Source: Streptomyces koelreuteriae | Lineage (GTDB): Bacteria > Actinomycetota > Actinomycetes > Streptomycetales > Streptomycetaceae | Direction: 5' to 3' | Length of the DNA: 64,000 nt | NCBI RefSeq assembly: GCF_018604545.1 | Contig: NZ_CP075896.1 | Coordinates: forward strand, 8,535,514 to 8,599,513 | In this document: positions 35,935-43,979 of the stretch, piece after piece | How positions within the stretch are numbered: position 1 is the first letter of the stretch | Layout of the letters: the number at the start of each line of letters is the position of its first letter | Made by a program: the position numbers and the translations under genes | The notes under the pieces: model-generated | The model's input: the letters and a program-made list of their open reading frames with translations, nothing else | Database searches by the model: none | What the model was told of the DNA's origin: nothing

Positions 35935-38892
35935 ATGCCGACCGCACCCCACCCCCAGAACACGGACGAGCTCTACCAGGCGCTCCAGGAGAACGACCGG
36001 CGCCCCTACGGCCGCACCCGCACCGTCACCGCCGAGGAACTCGTCGACGCCGCCGAGCAGTTCGCCGAGCCCGTCCCCCTCGTCCACGCGCTCCTCGAAC
36101 TGCAGGAGGCGTACACCTACGGCTCCGAACCCCGGAAGTCCCCCGTCGTCTTCGCCCGGCTGCTCACCCTGTTCGACGAGCAGCCCGACGTCTTCGACGA
36201 ACGCCTGCGCCACATGCTGTTCTGGCGGTTCAAGTGGGTCGCCAACGCCCTGCGCGCACTGCCCGAGATTCCCCTGGCCAGCCTGCGCCAGTGGCAGCAG
36301 GAGATGCGCGACCGGTACGAGAAGGCCGGGCTCGGCCTGCAGCCCTACTACGGACAGGCCTACCAGCTCGCGGTCCACGTCGGTGAGGACACCGCCCTCG
36401 CCCACGAGCTGTGGGCGAGCCGCACCCGCACCCCGCTCAGCGACTGCGAGGCCTGCGAAACCTGCGAGCGCGCCCTGTACCACCTCACGGCCGGCGACGA
36501 CGAGCGGGCGCTGCGCGCCTGGGAACCCGTCCTCGCCGGGAAGGAGTCCTGCCAGGAGGAACCGGCCCGCTCCGTCTCCTACGCCCTGCTGCCCCTGCTG
36601 CGCACCGGCCGCACCGACCGGGCCCGCGAACTGCACCTCGCGGGCTACCGCGGCTGCCGCCGCAACCCCTCGATGGCCCAGGAGGTCGGCAGACACCTGG
36701 AGTTCTGCGCCCTGACCGGCAACGAGGCACGCGGCCTGGAACTGCTCGCCGAGAACCGGGGCCTGTTCGACGAGGTGGACTCGCCGCTGGACCTGCTCGG
36801 CTTCCTCACCGGCGTGGAGGTCCTCCTCCAGCGGGTCGAACTCATCGGCCACGGCGAACTGCCCGCCCCCGGCTACGCGGGCCGCACCTGGACGGTGACC
36901 GGCCTGCGCGCCGAGGTGCGGAGCCGCGCCGATGACCTCGCCGCCCGCTTCGACACCCGCAACGGAACCACGGCCCACACCGACCGCCGCCGGGCCCGCC
37001 TCGACCGTGCCCCGCTGCTGGAGTCGCTGGAACTGACCCTGCGCCCCCGCAGCCTCGACGACGTCGCCCCGGCCGCCCCGGCGACCGAGCCCACCGCCCG
37101 CACGGCCGCCGCCGTCCCCGACTCGCTGCCCGAACTCATCCTCCGGGCACGGACGTTGGACGAGCAGGGGCACCCGGACGCCCACGCCTGCTGGGCGCGA
37201 CTGCGTACGCTCGTCGCTGCCCGCGACTACACCCACCCCGAAGACCCGGCCGTGGGCCCGCTCGTACGGCTGCGCGCGGACCTGCTCGCCGAAGAGGCCA
37301 ACCTGGCGGGCGAGAAGGACGAGTTCGCCGACGCCGCCGCCCTCCACGAGGAGGCCGCGGCCCTGTACGACGACGCCGGAGCGCCGGACCACGCGGCGCT
37401 CGCCCGCGCCTGTGCCCTGCTCGCCACGGCCGAACTCCCCGCGGAAAACACCGAGGACGCGGAAGACGCCGACGGAGCGGCGGCGAAGGCCGCCGCGCTC
37501 ACCGCCGCCCACACCTCCATGGTCCGCCTGCACGAGGAGACCCCCGGCCTCACCCCGTACCTGGAGGCCCGCCTGCTGCGACTGCGGGCCACCGCCCTCG
37601 CCCTGCGGCTGCAGACCTCGAGAAGCGACGAGCACATCGCACCGGTCTTCGCCGAGGTGGAGCTGCTGCACGCGTTCGCCACCCGGCACGACCTCGCCGG
37701 GCAGATCTCCGGCGCCCTGCTGCTGCGGGTCAGCGCACACGCCATCTCCGGCGACCTGCCCACCGCGGTCACCGAGATCGACGCGCTCCTCGACCGGCTG
37801 AAGGCGCAGGGCCCCGCCTGGCACCTGCCCCGCACCCTCGGACTGCGCGGCCGGCTCCAACTCGGCCTCCAGGACACCCAGGCCGCGCACGCGGACCTGA
37901 CCGAGGGCCTGCGACGGGCCGCCGACTGGCCGGCCGACACGGTCGACACCACCCGCCTCCACGGCGATCTGGCCGAGGTGTGCATGCACCTGGGCCGCCC
38001 CGAGGAGGCACTGCGGCACCTGACGCGCTCCGCGGAACTGGAGCTCCGCCGCGGCAACCGCACGGACGCCTTCTGCGCCTACGGCAACGCGGCCCAGCTC
38101 AGCCTCGACCTGGGCCGCGTCGAGGACTGCATCGCCCTCCTCGACTCCCTGCTCGCCGACCCGGAGTCCGCCGCCGGAGAGCTGGACGACCGCCTCCTCG
38201 CCCAGCTCCGCCTGACCCGCGCCCGCGCACTGCACGCGGGGGAGGACCTCAAGGCCGCCACGGCGGAGTTCGTCGCCCTCGCGGCCGAGTCGGCGGGCTG
38301 GGACGACGACCCCGGCAGCCACGCCATGATCGCCGCCGAGACCGCCGTACTCCTCGGCGAGTCCGGCGAGTTCGGCCGGGCCCGCGAAGCCGCCGACCAG
38401 GCACGCGCCGCCCATGCCCGGGCCCCGCGCTACGAGCAGCTCAGCAACTGCCTGCGCGAACTCGCCCGCCTCCAGGCCCAGCAGCAGGGCCCCGACGGCC
38501 TCGCCGACGCCCTCGCCCTGCTCACCGACGCGGGCCGGATCGCCGAGGAGGCCCGCACCGCCGGGTACGAGTCGGGCGGCCGCTCCCTGGACACCGCCCT
38601 GGCCTACGAATACGGACGGGTCAACGCCTACGCCGGCGAGTACGAGGACGCACTGGCCGCCCTGGACAAGGCGCTCGCCCTGCTCGGCGAGCCGGGGCCG
38701 GAGGACGACCGCGCCGGGGAATGGGCCGAGTGCGTCCGCCTCGCGGGTGCCGTGGAAGGCCTCTACCTGGAACGCCCCGCTCCCGCCCTCACCCGCCTCG
38801 ACGCGGCGGTCTCCCGCCTGACCGCCCTGGGCCACACCGAGGAGGCCGAGTCGCTGGCGTCGCTGGCGGCCCGACTGCGCGACGAGGAGTGA
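35935..38892 (+). CDS. Large tetratricopeptide-repeat protein
   Basis: This 985-residue cytoplasmic protein consists almost entirely of TPR-like helix pairs. These are recognisable at HLTAGDDERALRAWEPVLAG, EVCMHLGRPEEALRHLTRSA, YGNAAQLSLDLGRVEDC and NAYAGEYEDALAALDKALAL. A short cysteine-containing stretch (SDCEACETCERAL, residues ~166-178) could bind metal. The ATG at 35935 follows the HSP90 stop by two bases; upstream in-frame sequence lies inside the HSP90 gene. TPR proteins are classic HSP90 cofactors in eukaryotes. A co-chaperone function here is inferred from the tight linkage only. A hairpin follows. Confidence 0.88.
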   Translation: MPTAPHPQNTDELYQALQENDRRPYGRTRTVTAEELVDAAEQFAEPVPLVHALLELQEAYTYGSEPRKSPVVFARLLTLFDEQPDVFDERLRHMLFWRFKWVANALRALPEIPLASLRQWQQEMRDRYEKAGLGLQPYYGQAYQLAVHVGEDTALAHELWASRTRTPLSDCEACETCERALYHLTAGDDERALRAWEPVLAGKESCQEEPARSVSYALLPLLRTGRTDRARELHLAGYRGCRRNPSMAQEVGRHLEFCALTGNEARGLELLAENRGLFDEVDSPLDLLGFLTGVEVLLQRVELIGHGELPAPGYAGRTWTVTGLRAEVRSRADDLAARFDTRNGTTAHTDRRRARLDRAPLLESLELTLRPRSLDDVAPAAPATEPTARTAAAVPDSLPELILRARTLDEQGHPDAHACWARLRTLVAARDYTHPEDPAVGPLVRLRADLLAEEANLAGEKDEFADAAALHEEAAALYDDAGAPDHAALARACALLATAELPAENTEDAEDADGAAAKAAALTAAHTSMVRLHEETPGLTPYLEARLLRLRATALALRLQTSRSDEHIAPVFAEVELLHAFATRHDLAGQISGALLLRVSAHAISGDLPTAVTEIDALLDRLKAQGPAWHLPRTLGLRGRLQLGLQDTQAAHADLTEGLRRAADWPADTVDTTRLHGDLAEVCMHLGRPEEALRHLTRSAELELRRGNRTDAFCAYGNAAQLSLDLGRVEDCIALLDSLLADPESAAGELDDRLLAQLRLTRARALHAGEDLKAATAEFVALAAESAGWDDDPGSHAMIAAETAVLLGESGEFGRAREAADQARAAHARAPRYEQLSNCLRELARLQAQQQGPDGLADALALLTDAGRIAEEARTAGYESGGRSLDTALAYEYGRVNAYAGEYEDALAALDKALALLGEPGPEDDRAGEWAECVRLAGAVEGLYLERPAPALTRLDAAVSRLTALGHTEEAESLASLAARLRDEE

Positions 38893-38906
38893 CCCAACAG
38901 GAAGAG

Positions 38907-38931
38907 CGTGCGGCCCCGGGCGGGCCGCACG
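38907..38931 (+). terminator. Hairpin after the TPR gene
   Basis: CGTGCGGCCC (38907-38916) pairs perfectly with GGGCCGCACG (38922-38931) across a 5-base loop, 14 bases after the stop codon. Confidence 0.85.
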
Positions 38932-38992
38932 CGCGGGCATGCTGTCCGCCGACGGCGGGCAGTGCTCAACCAGATCTAGGAAAGGTGGCGTT

Positions 38993-39493
38993 GTGCCCGG
39001 AGTTCACGTCTGCTCACTCAAGGTCGACACCCCTCAGCTCATCGCGCCGGGAACCACGTACAAGATAGTGCGGTTCCCCTTCGGCGCGGCGGAGCCGACG
39101 GACACATTCCAGATGCACCAGGCCACCCAGCCGGACGGCTACGTGGTGAGCAACTGGGCGACGGACGACCGCAGCGGTCTGATCTGGCCGTCCAAAGCCG
39201 GCTGGGGCCATCTGTACGCGATGATCCAGTGGGAAGCCGCCAGTGGCTCGGGCGGCTACACCGAACTGCGCGACCAGTACGTCCGTGACCCGCTGGGCCT
39301 GACGCCCAACCCCAACGACACCACGGCGACCGAGCACCGCACCCCGACACCCGGAGGCCAGTACTACGTCAAGAGCCACGGCATCTTCGTCGCCCCGGGC
39401 ACCCCGGTCGCGCTCCGCGTCACGCACAACGACGCCGCCTCCCGCCTCCTGACCCTCGCCGAGTTCAAGCTCGTCATCCACGATGCCGCCTAG
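38993..39493 (+). CDS. Conserved-looking hypothetical protein, beta-rich
   Basis: This 166-residue protein is predicted to be mostly beta strand, with no signal peptide or membrane segment. It has aromatic-rich segments (TYKIVRFPFG, GWGHLYAMIQWEA, GGQYYVKSHGIFV) and a C-terminal strand LAEFKLVIHDAA. I do not recognise a family. The GTG at 38993 is preceded by AGGAAAGGTGG (38978-38988), which decides the start over the frame's ATG at 38939 inside the upstream hairpin region. It is isolated by terminators on both sides, so it is probably monocistronic. Confidence 0.75.
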   Translation: MPGVHVCSLKVDTPQLIAPGTTYKIVRFPFGAAEPTDTFQMHQATQPDGYVVSNWATDDRSGLIWPSKAGWGHLYAMIQWEAASGSGGYTELRDQYVRDPLGLTPNPNDTTATEHRTPTPGGQYYVKSHGIFVAPGTPVALRVTHNDAASRLLTLAEFKLVIHDAA

Positions 39494-39620
39494 CGCCCGG
39501 GCACGCCGATTCCACCGGATGCCGGACCGCTTCGTGTGAGCGGACGGGCAATGTGGGACCGATGCTCCATGCGCATCGTGCTCACCGGGCCGACCGGACA
39601 CGCCGACTCCGCCGGACACC

Positions 39621-39660
39621 GCCCCCGCGCCGAGGGCACACACACCCTCGGCGCGGGGGC
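39621..39660 (+). terminator. Strong hairpin before the UbiA operon
   Basis: A perfect 16-bp stem (39621-39636 with 39645-39660) encloses the loop CACACACA. Confidence 0.9.
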
Positions 39661-39705
39661 GCGGCGGCTGCCCGACGCATTCGACGCGGCGACCTGCCAG
39701 ACGCC

Positions 39706-39717
39706 TCAGGTACCTGA
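39706..39717. promoter_or_regulatory. 12-bp palindrome upstream of the UbiA gene
   Basis: TCAGGTACCTGA is perfectly self-complementary. It lies 18 bases before the GTG start, between the terminator and the operon, and is a candidate operator for the prenyltransferase/type III PKS operon. Confidence 0.5.
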
Positions 39718-39735
39718 AGCGGCACGGCGATTCCG

Positions 39736-40587
39736 GTGACCGCCGACGCCACCGACACGGCCGATCCGACCCCGGCGGGCCGCAGACCGCCCCGGACGCT
39801 CGCGCTGCTCACTGCCGCCCACGGCGGGCCCGCCCTGGCGGTCACCGTCATCACGGCCCTGCTGGCGCTCCGCGGCGGCCTGCAGCCGTTCCATGCCATC
39901 GCCGTCACGGCGGCGGTGTTCACCGGCCAGCTCACGATCGGCTGGGGCAACGACCTGCTCGACCTCGCGCGCGACCGCGCCGTGGGCCGAGCCGACAAGC
40001 CGCTGGCCGTCGGCTCCCTCCCGGCCGGATGGGTGGCACGCGCCCTGGCCGTGGCGGCGGTCTCCTGCTTCGTACTGTCCGCGCTCGTCGGCTGGCGCAG
40101 CGCGCTGGTCAACATCGTCCTCGCCACCGGCGCGGGCCACGCCTACAACCACGGGCTCAAGGCGACCCGGTGGTCCTGGGCGCCGTACGCGTGCGGCTTC
40201 GGGACGCTGCCCTCGGTCGTCACCCTCGCCGGCCCGGCCCCGGGCTGGGCACCGTGGTGGATGACCGGTGCCGGCGCCGCGCTCGGCGTCGGAGCGCATC
40301 TGCTCAACGTGCTGCCCGACCTCGCCGACGACGAACGCACCGGTGTCCGCGGCCTGCCGCACCGGATCGGCGAACACCGCTCACGCGTCCTGGCCGCCGT
40401 GCTGCTCACCGCCGCCTCGGTGCTCGCCGTGGCCGGTCCCGCGGGATCCCCTCCCGCGTGGACCTGGATGGCCCTGGCCCTGGTGGCCGTACTCGCGGTG
40501 CTCACGCTGTGCGCCCGCGGACGCGCTCCCTTCCGCGCCGCGGTGACCATCGCCCTGCTCGACGTCGCGCTGCTGACGGCCGGCTGA
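39736..40587 (+). CDS. UbiA-family prenyltransferase
   Basis: This 283-residue integral membrane protein has about eight hydrophobic helices. The first Asp-rich motif, needed for Mg-diphosphate binding, is Asn72-x3-Asp76-x3-Asp80 (GNDLLDLARDRAVGR), followed by DKPLAVG. The second is in NVLPDLADDERTG. The family attaches an isoprenoid chain to an aromatic or quinone acceptor. It lies 106 bases upstream of a type III PKS, so its acceptor may be the alkylresorcinol or pyrone made there. That would extend the known srs pathway. The start is GTG 39736. Confidence 0.9.
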   Translation: MTADATDTADPTPAGRRPPRTLALLTAAHGGPALAVTVITALLALRGGLQPFHAIAVTAAVFTGQLTIGWGNDLLDLARDRAVGRADKPLAVGSLPAGWVARALAVAAVSCFVLSALVGWRSALVNIVLATGAGHAYNHGLKATRWSWAPYACGFGTLPSVVTLAGPAPGWAPWWMTGAGAALGVGAHLLNVLPDLADDERTGVRGLPHRIGEHRSRVLAAVLLTAASVLAVAGPAGSPPAWTWMALALVAVLAVLTLCARGRAPFRAAVTIALLDVALLTAG

Positions 40588-40693
40588 TGGCACGCCAGAC
40601 GTCGTGGCAGACAGCGCGAGCGCCCCGGCCGCCCCGCTCGACCGCGTCAGCCGGGTGCCCGTCGCCCCTCACCGCCCGATCCCTGGAGCCAGC

Positions 40694-41782
40694 ATGACCA
40701 TGCGCGTCCTCAGCGTCCGCGGCGCCCTGCCCGAGCACTGCCACCGCCAGGAGGAGATCACCGAGTCCGTCACCACCACCCTGGTCGGGGACACCGTCGA
40801 TCGCCGCGTCGTCGAACGGTTCCACCGCAACGTGGGCGTAGAGACCCGGCACACCGTGCTCCCGCTGGAGGAGTACGGCCGGATCGAGGACTTCGGCCAG
40901 TCGAACGACGTCTTCATCCGGGCCGGCGTCGAACTCGGCGGCCGCGCGGTCGTCGACGCGCTCAAGAGCGTCGACCTCACACCCGCCGACGTCGACTTCA
41001 TCGTCTCCTGCACGGTGACCGGCCTGGCCGTGCCCTCCCTGGAGGCCCGCGTCGCGGCGGAGATCGGCCTGCGCCCCGACGTGGTGCGCCTGCCCCTCGT
41101 CGGCCTCGGCTGCGTCGCCGGCGCGGCCGGCATCGCCCGACTGCACGACCTGCTGCGCGGCCGCCCGGACGCGGTGGCGGTCCTGATGTCGGTCGAGCTG
41201 TGCTCCCTCACGCTGCAGCGCGACGACACCTCGGTCGCCAACTTCGTGGCCAGCGGCCTGTTCGGGGACGGCGCCGCTGCCGTCGTCGCCGTCGGGCACG
41301 AGCACCCCCTCGCTCAGTCCGACGACCCGGCCGCCCCCGAAGTACTCGCCTCACGCAGCCGCCTCTACCCCGACTCGGAACACATGATGGGCTGGGAGAT
41401 CGGCTCCGGCGGCTTCAGAGTCGTGCTCGACTCCGCGGTCCCCGACCTGGTGCGCCGGTACGTCGGCGACGACGTCCGCGGCTTCCTCGCCGATCACGGC
41501 CTGACCCGCGGCGACATCGACTGGTACGTCGCGCACCCCGGCGGCCCCAAAGTCCTCGAAGCTTTGCAGGACGCCCTCGGCGTCGAGCGCGAGGCGTTGA
41601 GCGTGACCTGGGACTCGCTGCGCCGGATCGGCAATCTGTCCTCCTCCTCGGTGCTGCACGTCATGGCGGACACACTCGCGAACCGGCCGCCCCCGCCCGG
41701 CTCCTACGGACTCATGCTCGCCATGGGCCCGGGCTTCTGCTCCGAACTCGTGCTCCTGCGCGCCCCGGGCGGTGGGCGGTGA
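40694..41782 (+). CDS. Type III polyketide synthase (phenolic lipid synthase-like)
   Basis: This 362-residue chalcone-synthase-fold protein has the complete Cys-His-Asn triad: Cys140 (LVGLGCVAGA), His281 (VAHPGGPKV) and Asn314 (RRIGNLSSSS). Its layout and following genes match bacterial alkylresorcinol/alkylpyrone synthases such as SrsA. Those extend fatty acyl starters with malonyl or methylmalonyl units and cyclise by aldol condensation. GGAG at 40684-40687 supports ATG 40694; a frame extension to 40604 is unlikely. It overlaps the methyltransferase gene by 4 bases (GTGA). Confidence 0.92.
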   Translation: MTMRVLSVRGALPEHCHRQEEITESVTTTLVGDTVDRRVVERFHRNVGVETRHTVLPLEEYGRIEDFGQSNDVFIRAGVELGGRAVVDALKSVDLTPADVDFIVSCTVTGLAVPSLEARVAAEIGLRPDVVRLPLVGLGCVAGAAGIARLHDLLRGRPDAVAVLMSVELCSLTLQRDDTSVANFVASGLFGDGAAAVVAVGHEHPLAQSDDPAAPEVLASRSRLYPDSEHMMGWEIGSGGFRVVLDSAVPDLVRRYVGDDVRGFLADHGLTRGDIDWYVAHPGGPKVLEALQDALGVEREALSVTWDSLRRIGNLSSSSVLHVMADTLANRPPPPGSYGLMLAMGPGFCSELVLLRAPGGGR

Positions 41783-42297
41783 CCGGCGAGATCCTGTTCA
41801 CGATCCTGGTGCTGGCCGTAGGCCTGGAGCGGGTGGCCGAACTGGCCGTCTCCCGCCGCAACGCCGCCTGGAGCCTCGCGCGCGGCGGCGTGGAGTCCGG
41901 CCGGGGGCACTACCCGTTCATGGTGGTGCTGCACACGGGCCTGCTCATCGGCGCGCTCGCGGAGGTGTGGATCCGCCGCCCGGACGTCGTCCCCGTCCTG
42001 ACGTGGGCCATGCTCGCCCTCGTCACGGTCTCGCAGGGGCTGCGCTGGTGGTGCGTCGCCACCCTCGGCCGGCAGTGGAACACCCGGGTGATCGTCGTAC
42101 CGGGCGCCGCGCGCGTGACCGGCGGACCCTACCGCTGGATCCCGCACCCGAACTACGTCGCCGTCGTCCTCGAAGGGCTCGCGCTGCCCCTCGTCCACGC
42201 GGCCTGGGCCACGGCGATCGTCTTCACCGCGCTGAACGCCACCCTGCTCGCCACCCGCATCCGCGCCGAGGACGCCGCCCTGGCACGGCTGGCCTGA
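41779..42297 (+). CDS. ICMT-family membrane methyltransferase (SrsB-like)
   Basis: This 172-residue membrane protein is of the isoprenylcysteine carboxyl methyltransferase family. It has four or five hydrophobic helices and the conserved C-terminal SAM-binding segment, RVTGGPYRWIPHPNYVAVVLE, then an Arg/Glu end (RIRAEDAAL). In the S. griseus srs operon, the SrsB protein of this kind O-methylates alkylresorcinols. The GTG at 41779 overlaps the type III PKS stop. The membrane location suits lipid-like substrates. Confidence 0.88.
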   Translation: MTGEILFTILVLAVGLERVAELAVSRRNAAWSLARGGVESGRGHYPFMVVLHTGLLIGALAEVWIRRPDVVPVLTWAMLALVTVSQGLRWWCVATLGRQWNTRVIVVPGAARVTGGPYRWIPHPNYVAVVLEGLALPLVHAAWATAIVFTALNATLLATRIRAEDAALARLA

Positions 42298-42307
42298 GGA
42301 GGCACCC

Positions 42308-43363
42308 ATGGATCTGCTCGTCGTCGGCGGCGGACCCGCGGGCCTCGCCACGGCCCTGCACGCGGCCCGGGCGGGGCTCGACGTCCGCGTCTGGGAGCAG
42401 CGCGCCGGCATCGTCGACAAGGCGTGCGGCGAGGGCTTGATGCCGGGCGCCGTCGCCGCCCTGGCGGCACTGGGCGTACACCCGCCCGGGCGCGACCTGC
42501 GCGGAATCCGCTACGTCGCGGGCCCCCGCCGCATCGACGCCGACTTCACCTCCGCCCCCGGGCGCGGAGTACGCCGTACGACGCTGCACGCGCTGCTGCG
42601 CGAGGCCGTGCTGGCGGCGGGCGTACGCGTGGAGCAGCGCACCGCCCGCCACGTCGAGCAGGACCGGGACGGGGTGCTGGTCGACGGCACCCGCGCCCAC
42701 CACCTCGTGGCGGCCGACGGCCTGCACTCACCGATCCGCCGCGCCCTCGGGCTCAACCGGCCGCACCGGACCCGTCCCCGGCACGGGCTGCGGCGCCACT
42801 ACACACTCGCCCCCTGGAGCGACCACGTCGAGGTGCACTGGTCCCGCGAAGCCGAGGCCTACGTGACCCCGGTGGCCGACGACCTCGTGGGCGTCGCGAT
42901 CCTCACCACCACCCGCCGCCCCTACGACGACCACCTCGCCGCCTTCCCCGAGCTGCGGGAACGGCTGGCCGGGGCCGGCCCCGCCGGACCGGTACGGGGC
43001 GCGGGCCCCTTCCGCCAGACCGCGAGCACGCGCATCGCCGGCCGAGTGCTGCTCGTCGGCGACGCCTCCGGCTACGTCGACGCGCTGACCGGCGAGGGCA
43101 TCGCCCTGGCGCTCGCGCAGGCGTCCGCCGCCGTCCGGGCCGTCACCGACGGCGACCTGACGGCCTACGAGCGGGAGTGGCGCCGGCTCACCCGGCGCTA
43201 CCGGTGGCTGACGCACGCGCTCCTCGGCGCTACGCGACCGCCCCCGGCCCGCGCGGCGCTGGTACCCCTCGCCCAGCGCCTGCCGTGGCTGTTCTCGGCC
43301 GCCGTCGGCACACTGGCGCGTCCGGCGGGGGAGCGGCCCGGATCCGGCCGTCCGACCGGATAG
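42308..43363 (+). CDS. FAD-dependent hydroxylase/oxidoreductase (SrsC-like)
   Basis: This 351-residue flavoprotein has the N-terminal Rossmann motif LLVVGGGPAGLATALHAARAG, a conserved KACGEGLMPG loop typical of geranylgeranyl reductase/PHBH-type enzymes, and the FAD-ribityl motif VLLVGDASGYVDALTGEGI near residue 250. In srs operons such an enzyme hydroxylates the alkylresorcinol ring, giving quinols and then quinones. TGAGGAGG at 42296-42303 supports the ATG at 42308, 10 bases after the methyltransferase. The operon ends at a strong terminator just after this gene. Confidence 0.9.
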   Translation: MDLLVVGGGPAGLATALHAARAGLDVRVWEQRAGIVDKACGEGLMPGAVAALAALGVHPPGRDLRGIRYVAGPRRIDADFTSAPGRGVRRTTLHALLREAVLAAGVRVEQRTARHVEQDRDGVLVDGTRAHHLVAADGLHSPIRRALGLNRPHRTRPRHGLRRHYTLAPWSDHVEVHWSREAEAYVTPVADDLVGVAILTTTRRPYDDHLAAFPELRERLAGAGPAGPVRGAGPFRQTASTRIAGRVLLVGDASGYVDALTGEGIALALAQASAAVRAVTDGDLTAYEREWRRLTRRYRWLTHALLGATRPPPARAALVPLAQRLPWLFSAAVGTLARPAGERPGSGRPTG

Positions 43364-43365
43364 CG

Positions 43366-43408
43366 GTCGGCCCCCTGCCGGACGCTCGACGTCCGGCAGG
43401 GGGCCGAC
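43366..43408. terminator. Bidirectional terminator between the srs-like operon and the DUF350 gene
   Basis: A perfect 18-bp stem (43366-43383 with 43391-43408) with a 7-base loop lies between convergent genes. Confidence 0.93.
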
Positions 43409-43433
43409 AGAACCACTCGTCAGGAAATCCGGG

Positions 43434-43856
43434 TCAGGCTATGGACGCCGACAGGATGGCCGACACGGCGAGGTTGCAGGACGCCGTCACCCAGACCGCG
43501 GGGTGCGGCTCCGGCTCGACCAGCGCCGCGCCCAGGCGCCCCGGCGTGATCAGGTCCACCACCAGGAACGCCACGGCCATCATCACCAGACCCAGCAGGC
43601 CGAACGCGGCGGTCGAGACCAGGCCCTTGCCGAAGTCCTCGTAGGTCGTCCAGATGGACGTGAACACGATGCCGCCGATACCGAGCAGCGCGGAGCTGAG
43701 CACCATCGCGGCGTTGCGGTTGCGCTGCTCCCAGATCTGCCGGCCGAGCTTGCCGGGCGTGAGCACGTCGACCAGGACGATGCCGAGGACCAGCAGAACC
43801 AGTCCCAGTCCGCCGTAAGCGGTGGCCCTGCCAAGTCCGTTGACGATGTCGCTCAT
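43434..43856 (-). CDS. DUF350-family membrane protein
   Basis: This 140-residue protein has four hydrophobic helices in two similar halves: LGLVLLVLGIVLVDVLTPGKL and LGLVMMAVAFLVVDLITPGRL. Each half ends in the DxLTPG/DLITPG motif typical of DUF350. The function is unknown. In other bacteria such proteins often sit with membrane stress genes. The ATG complementary to 43854-43856 was chosen over an upstream in-frame ATG at 43925 because the extension is charged and lacks a good ribosome site; ACGGAG lies upstream of the chosen start. Confidence 0.88.
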   Translation of the reverse strand: MSDIVNGLGRATAYGGLGLVLLVLGIVLVDVLTPGKLGRQIWEQRNRNAAMVLSSALLGIGGIVFTSIWTTYEDFGKGLVSTAAFGLLGLVMMAVAFLVVDLITPGRLGAALVEPEPHPAVWVTASCNLAVSAILSASIA

Positions 43857-43979
43857 GGGTGGGCGGCTCCGTAGCGTGAGAGATCGTGAATGATCGCGGT
43901 CAAGGAACAGCAAAATGTAACGCACCAGTTGGGCGCCCCGACCGGCCCCCCTCGCCCGGACCGCCGGCCCAAGGGGCCG

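Noticed and set aside
35821..38940. 1039-residue antisense frame across the TPR gene
   Set aside because: Shadow frame; the plus strand shows TPR repeats, a clean start after the HSP90 stop and a terminator.
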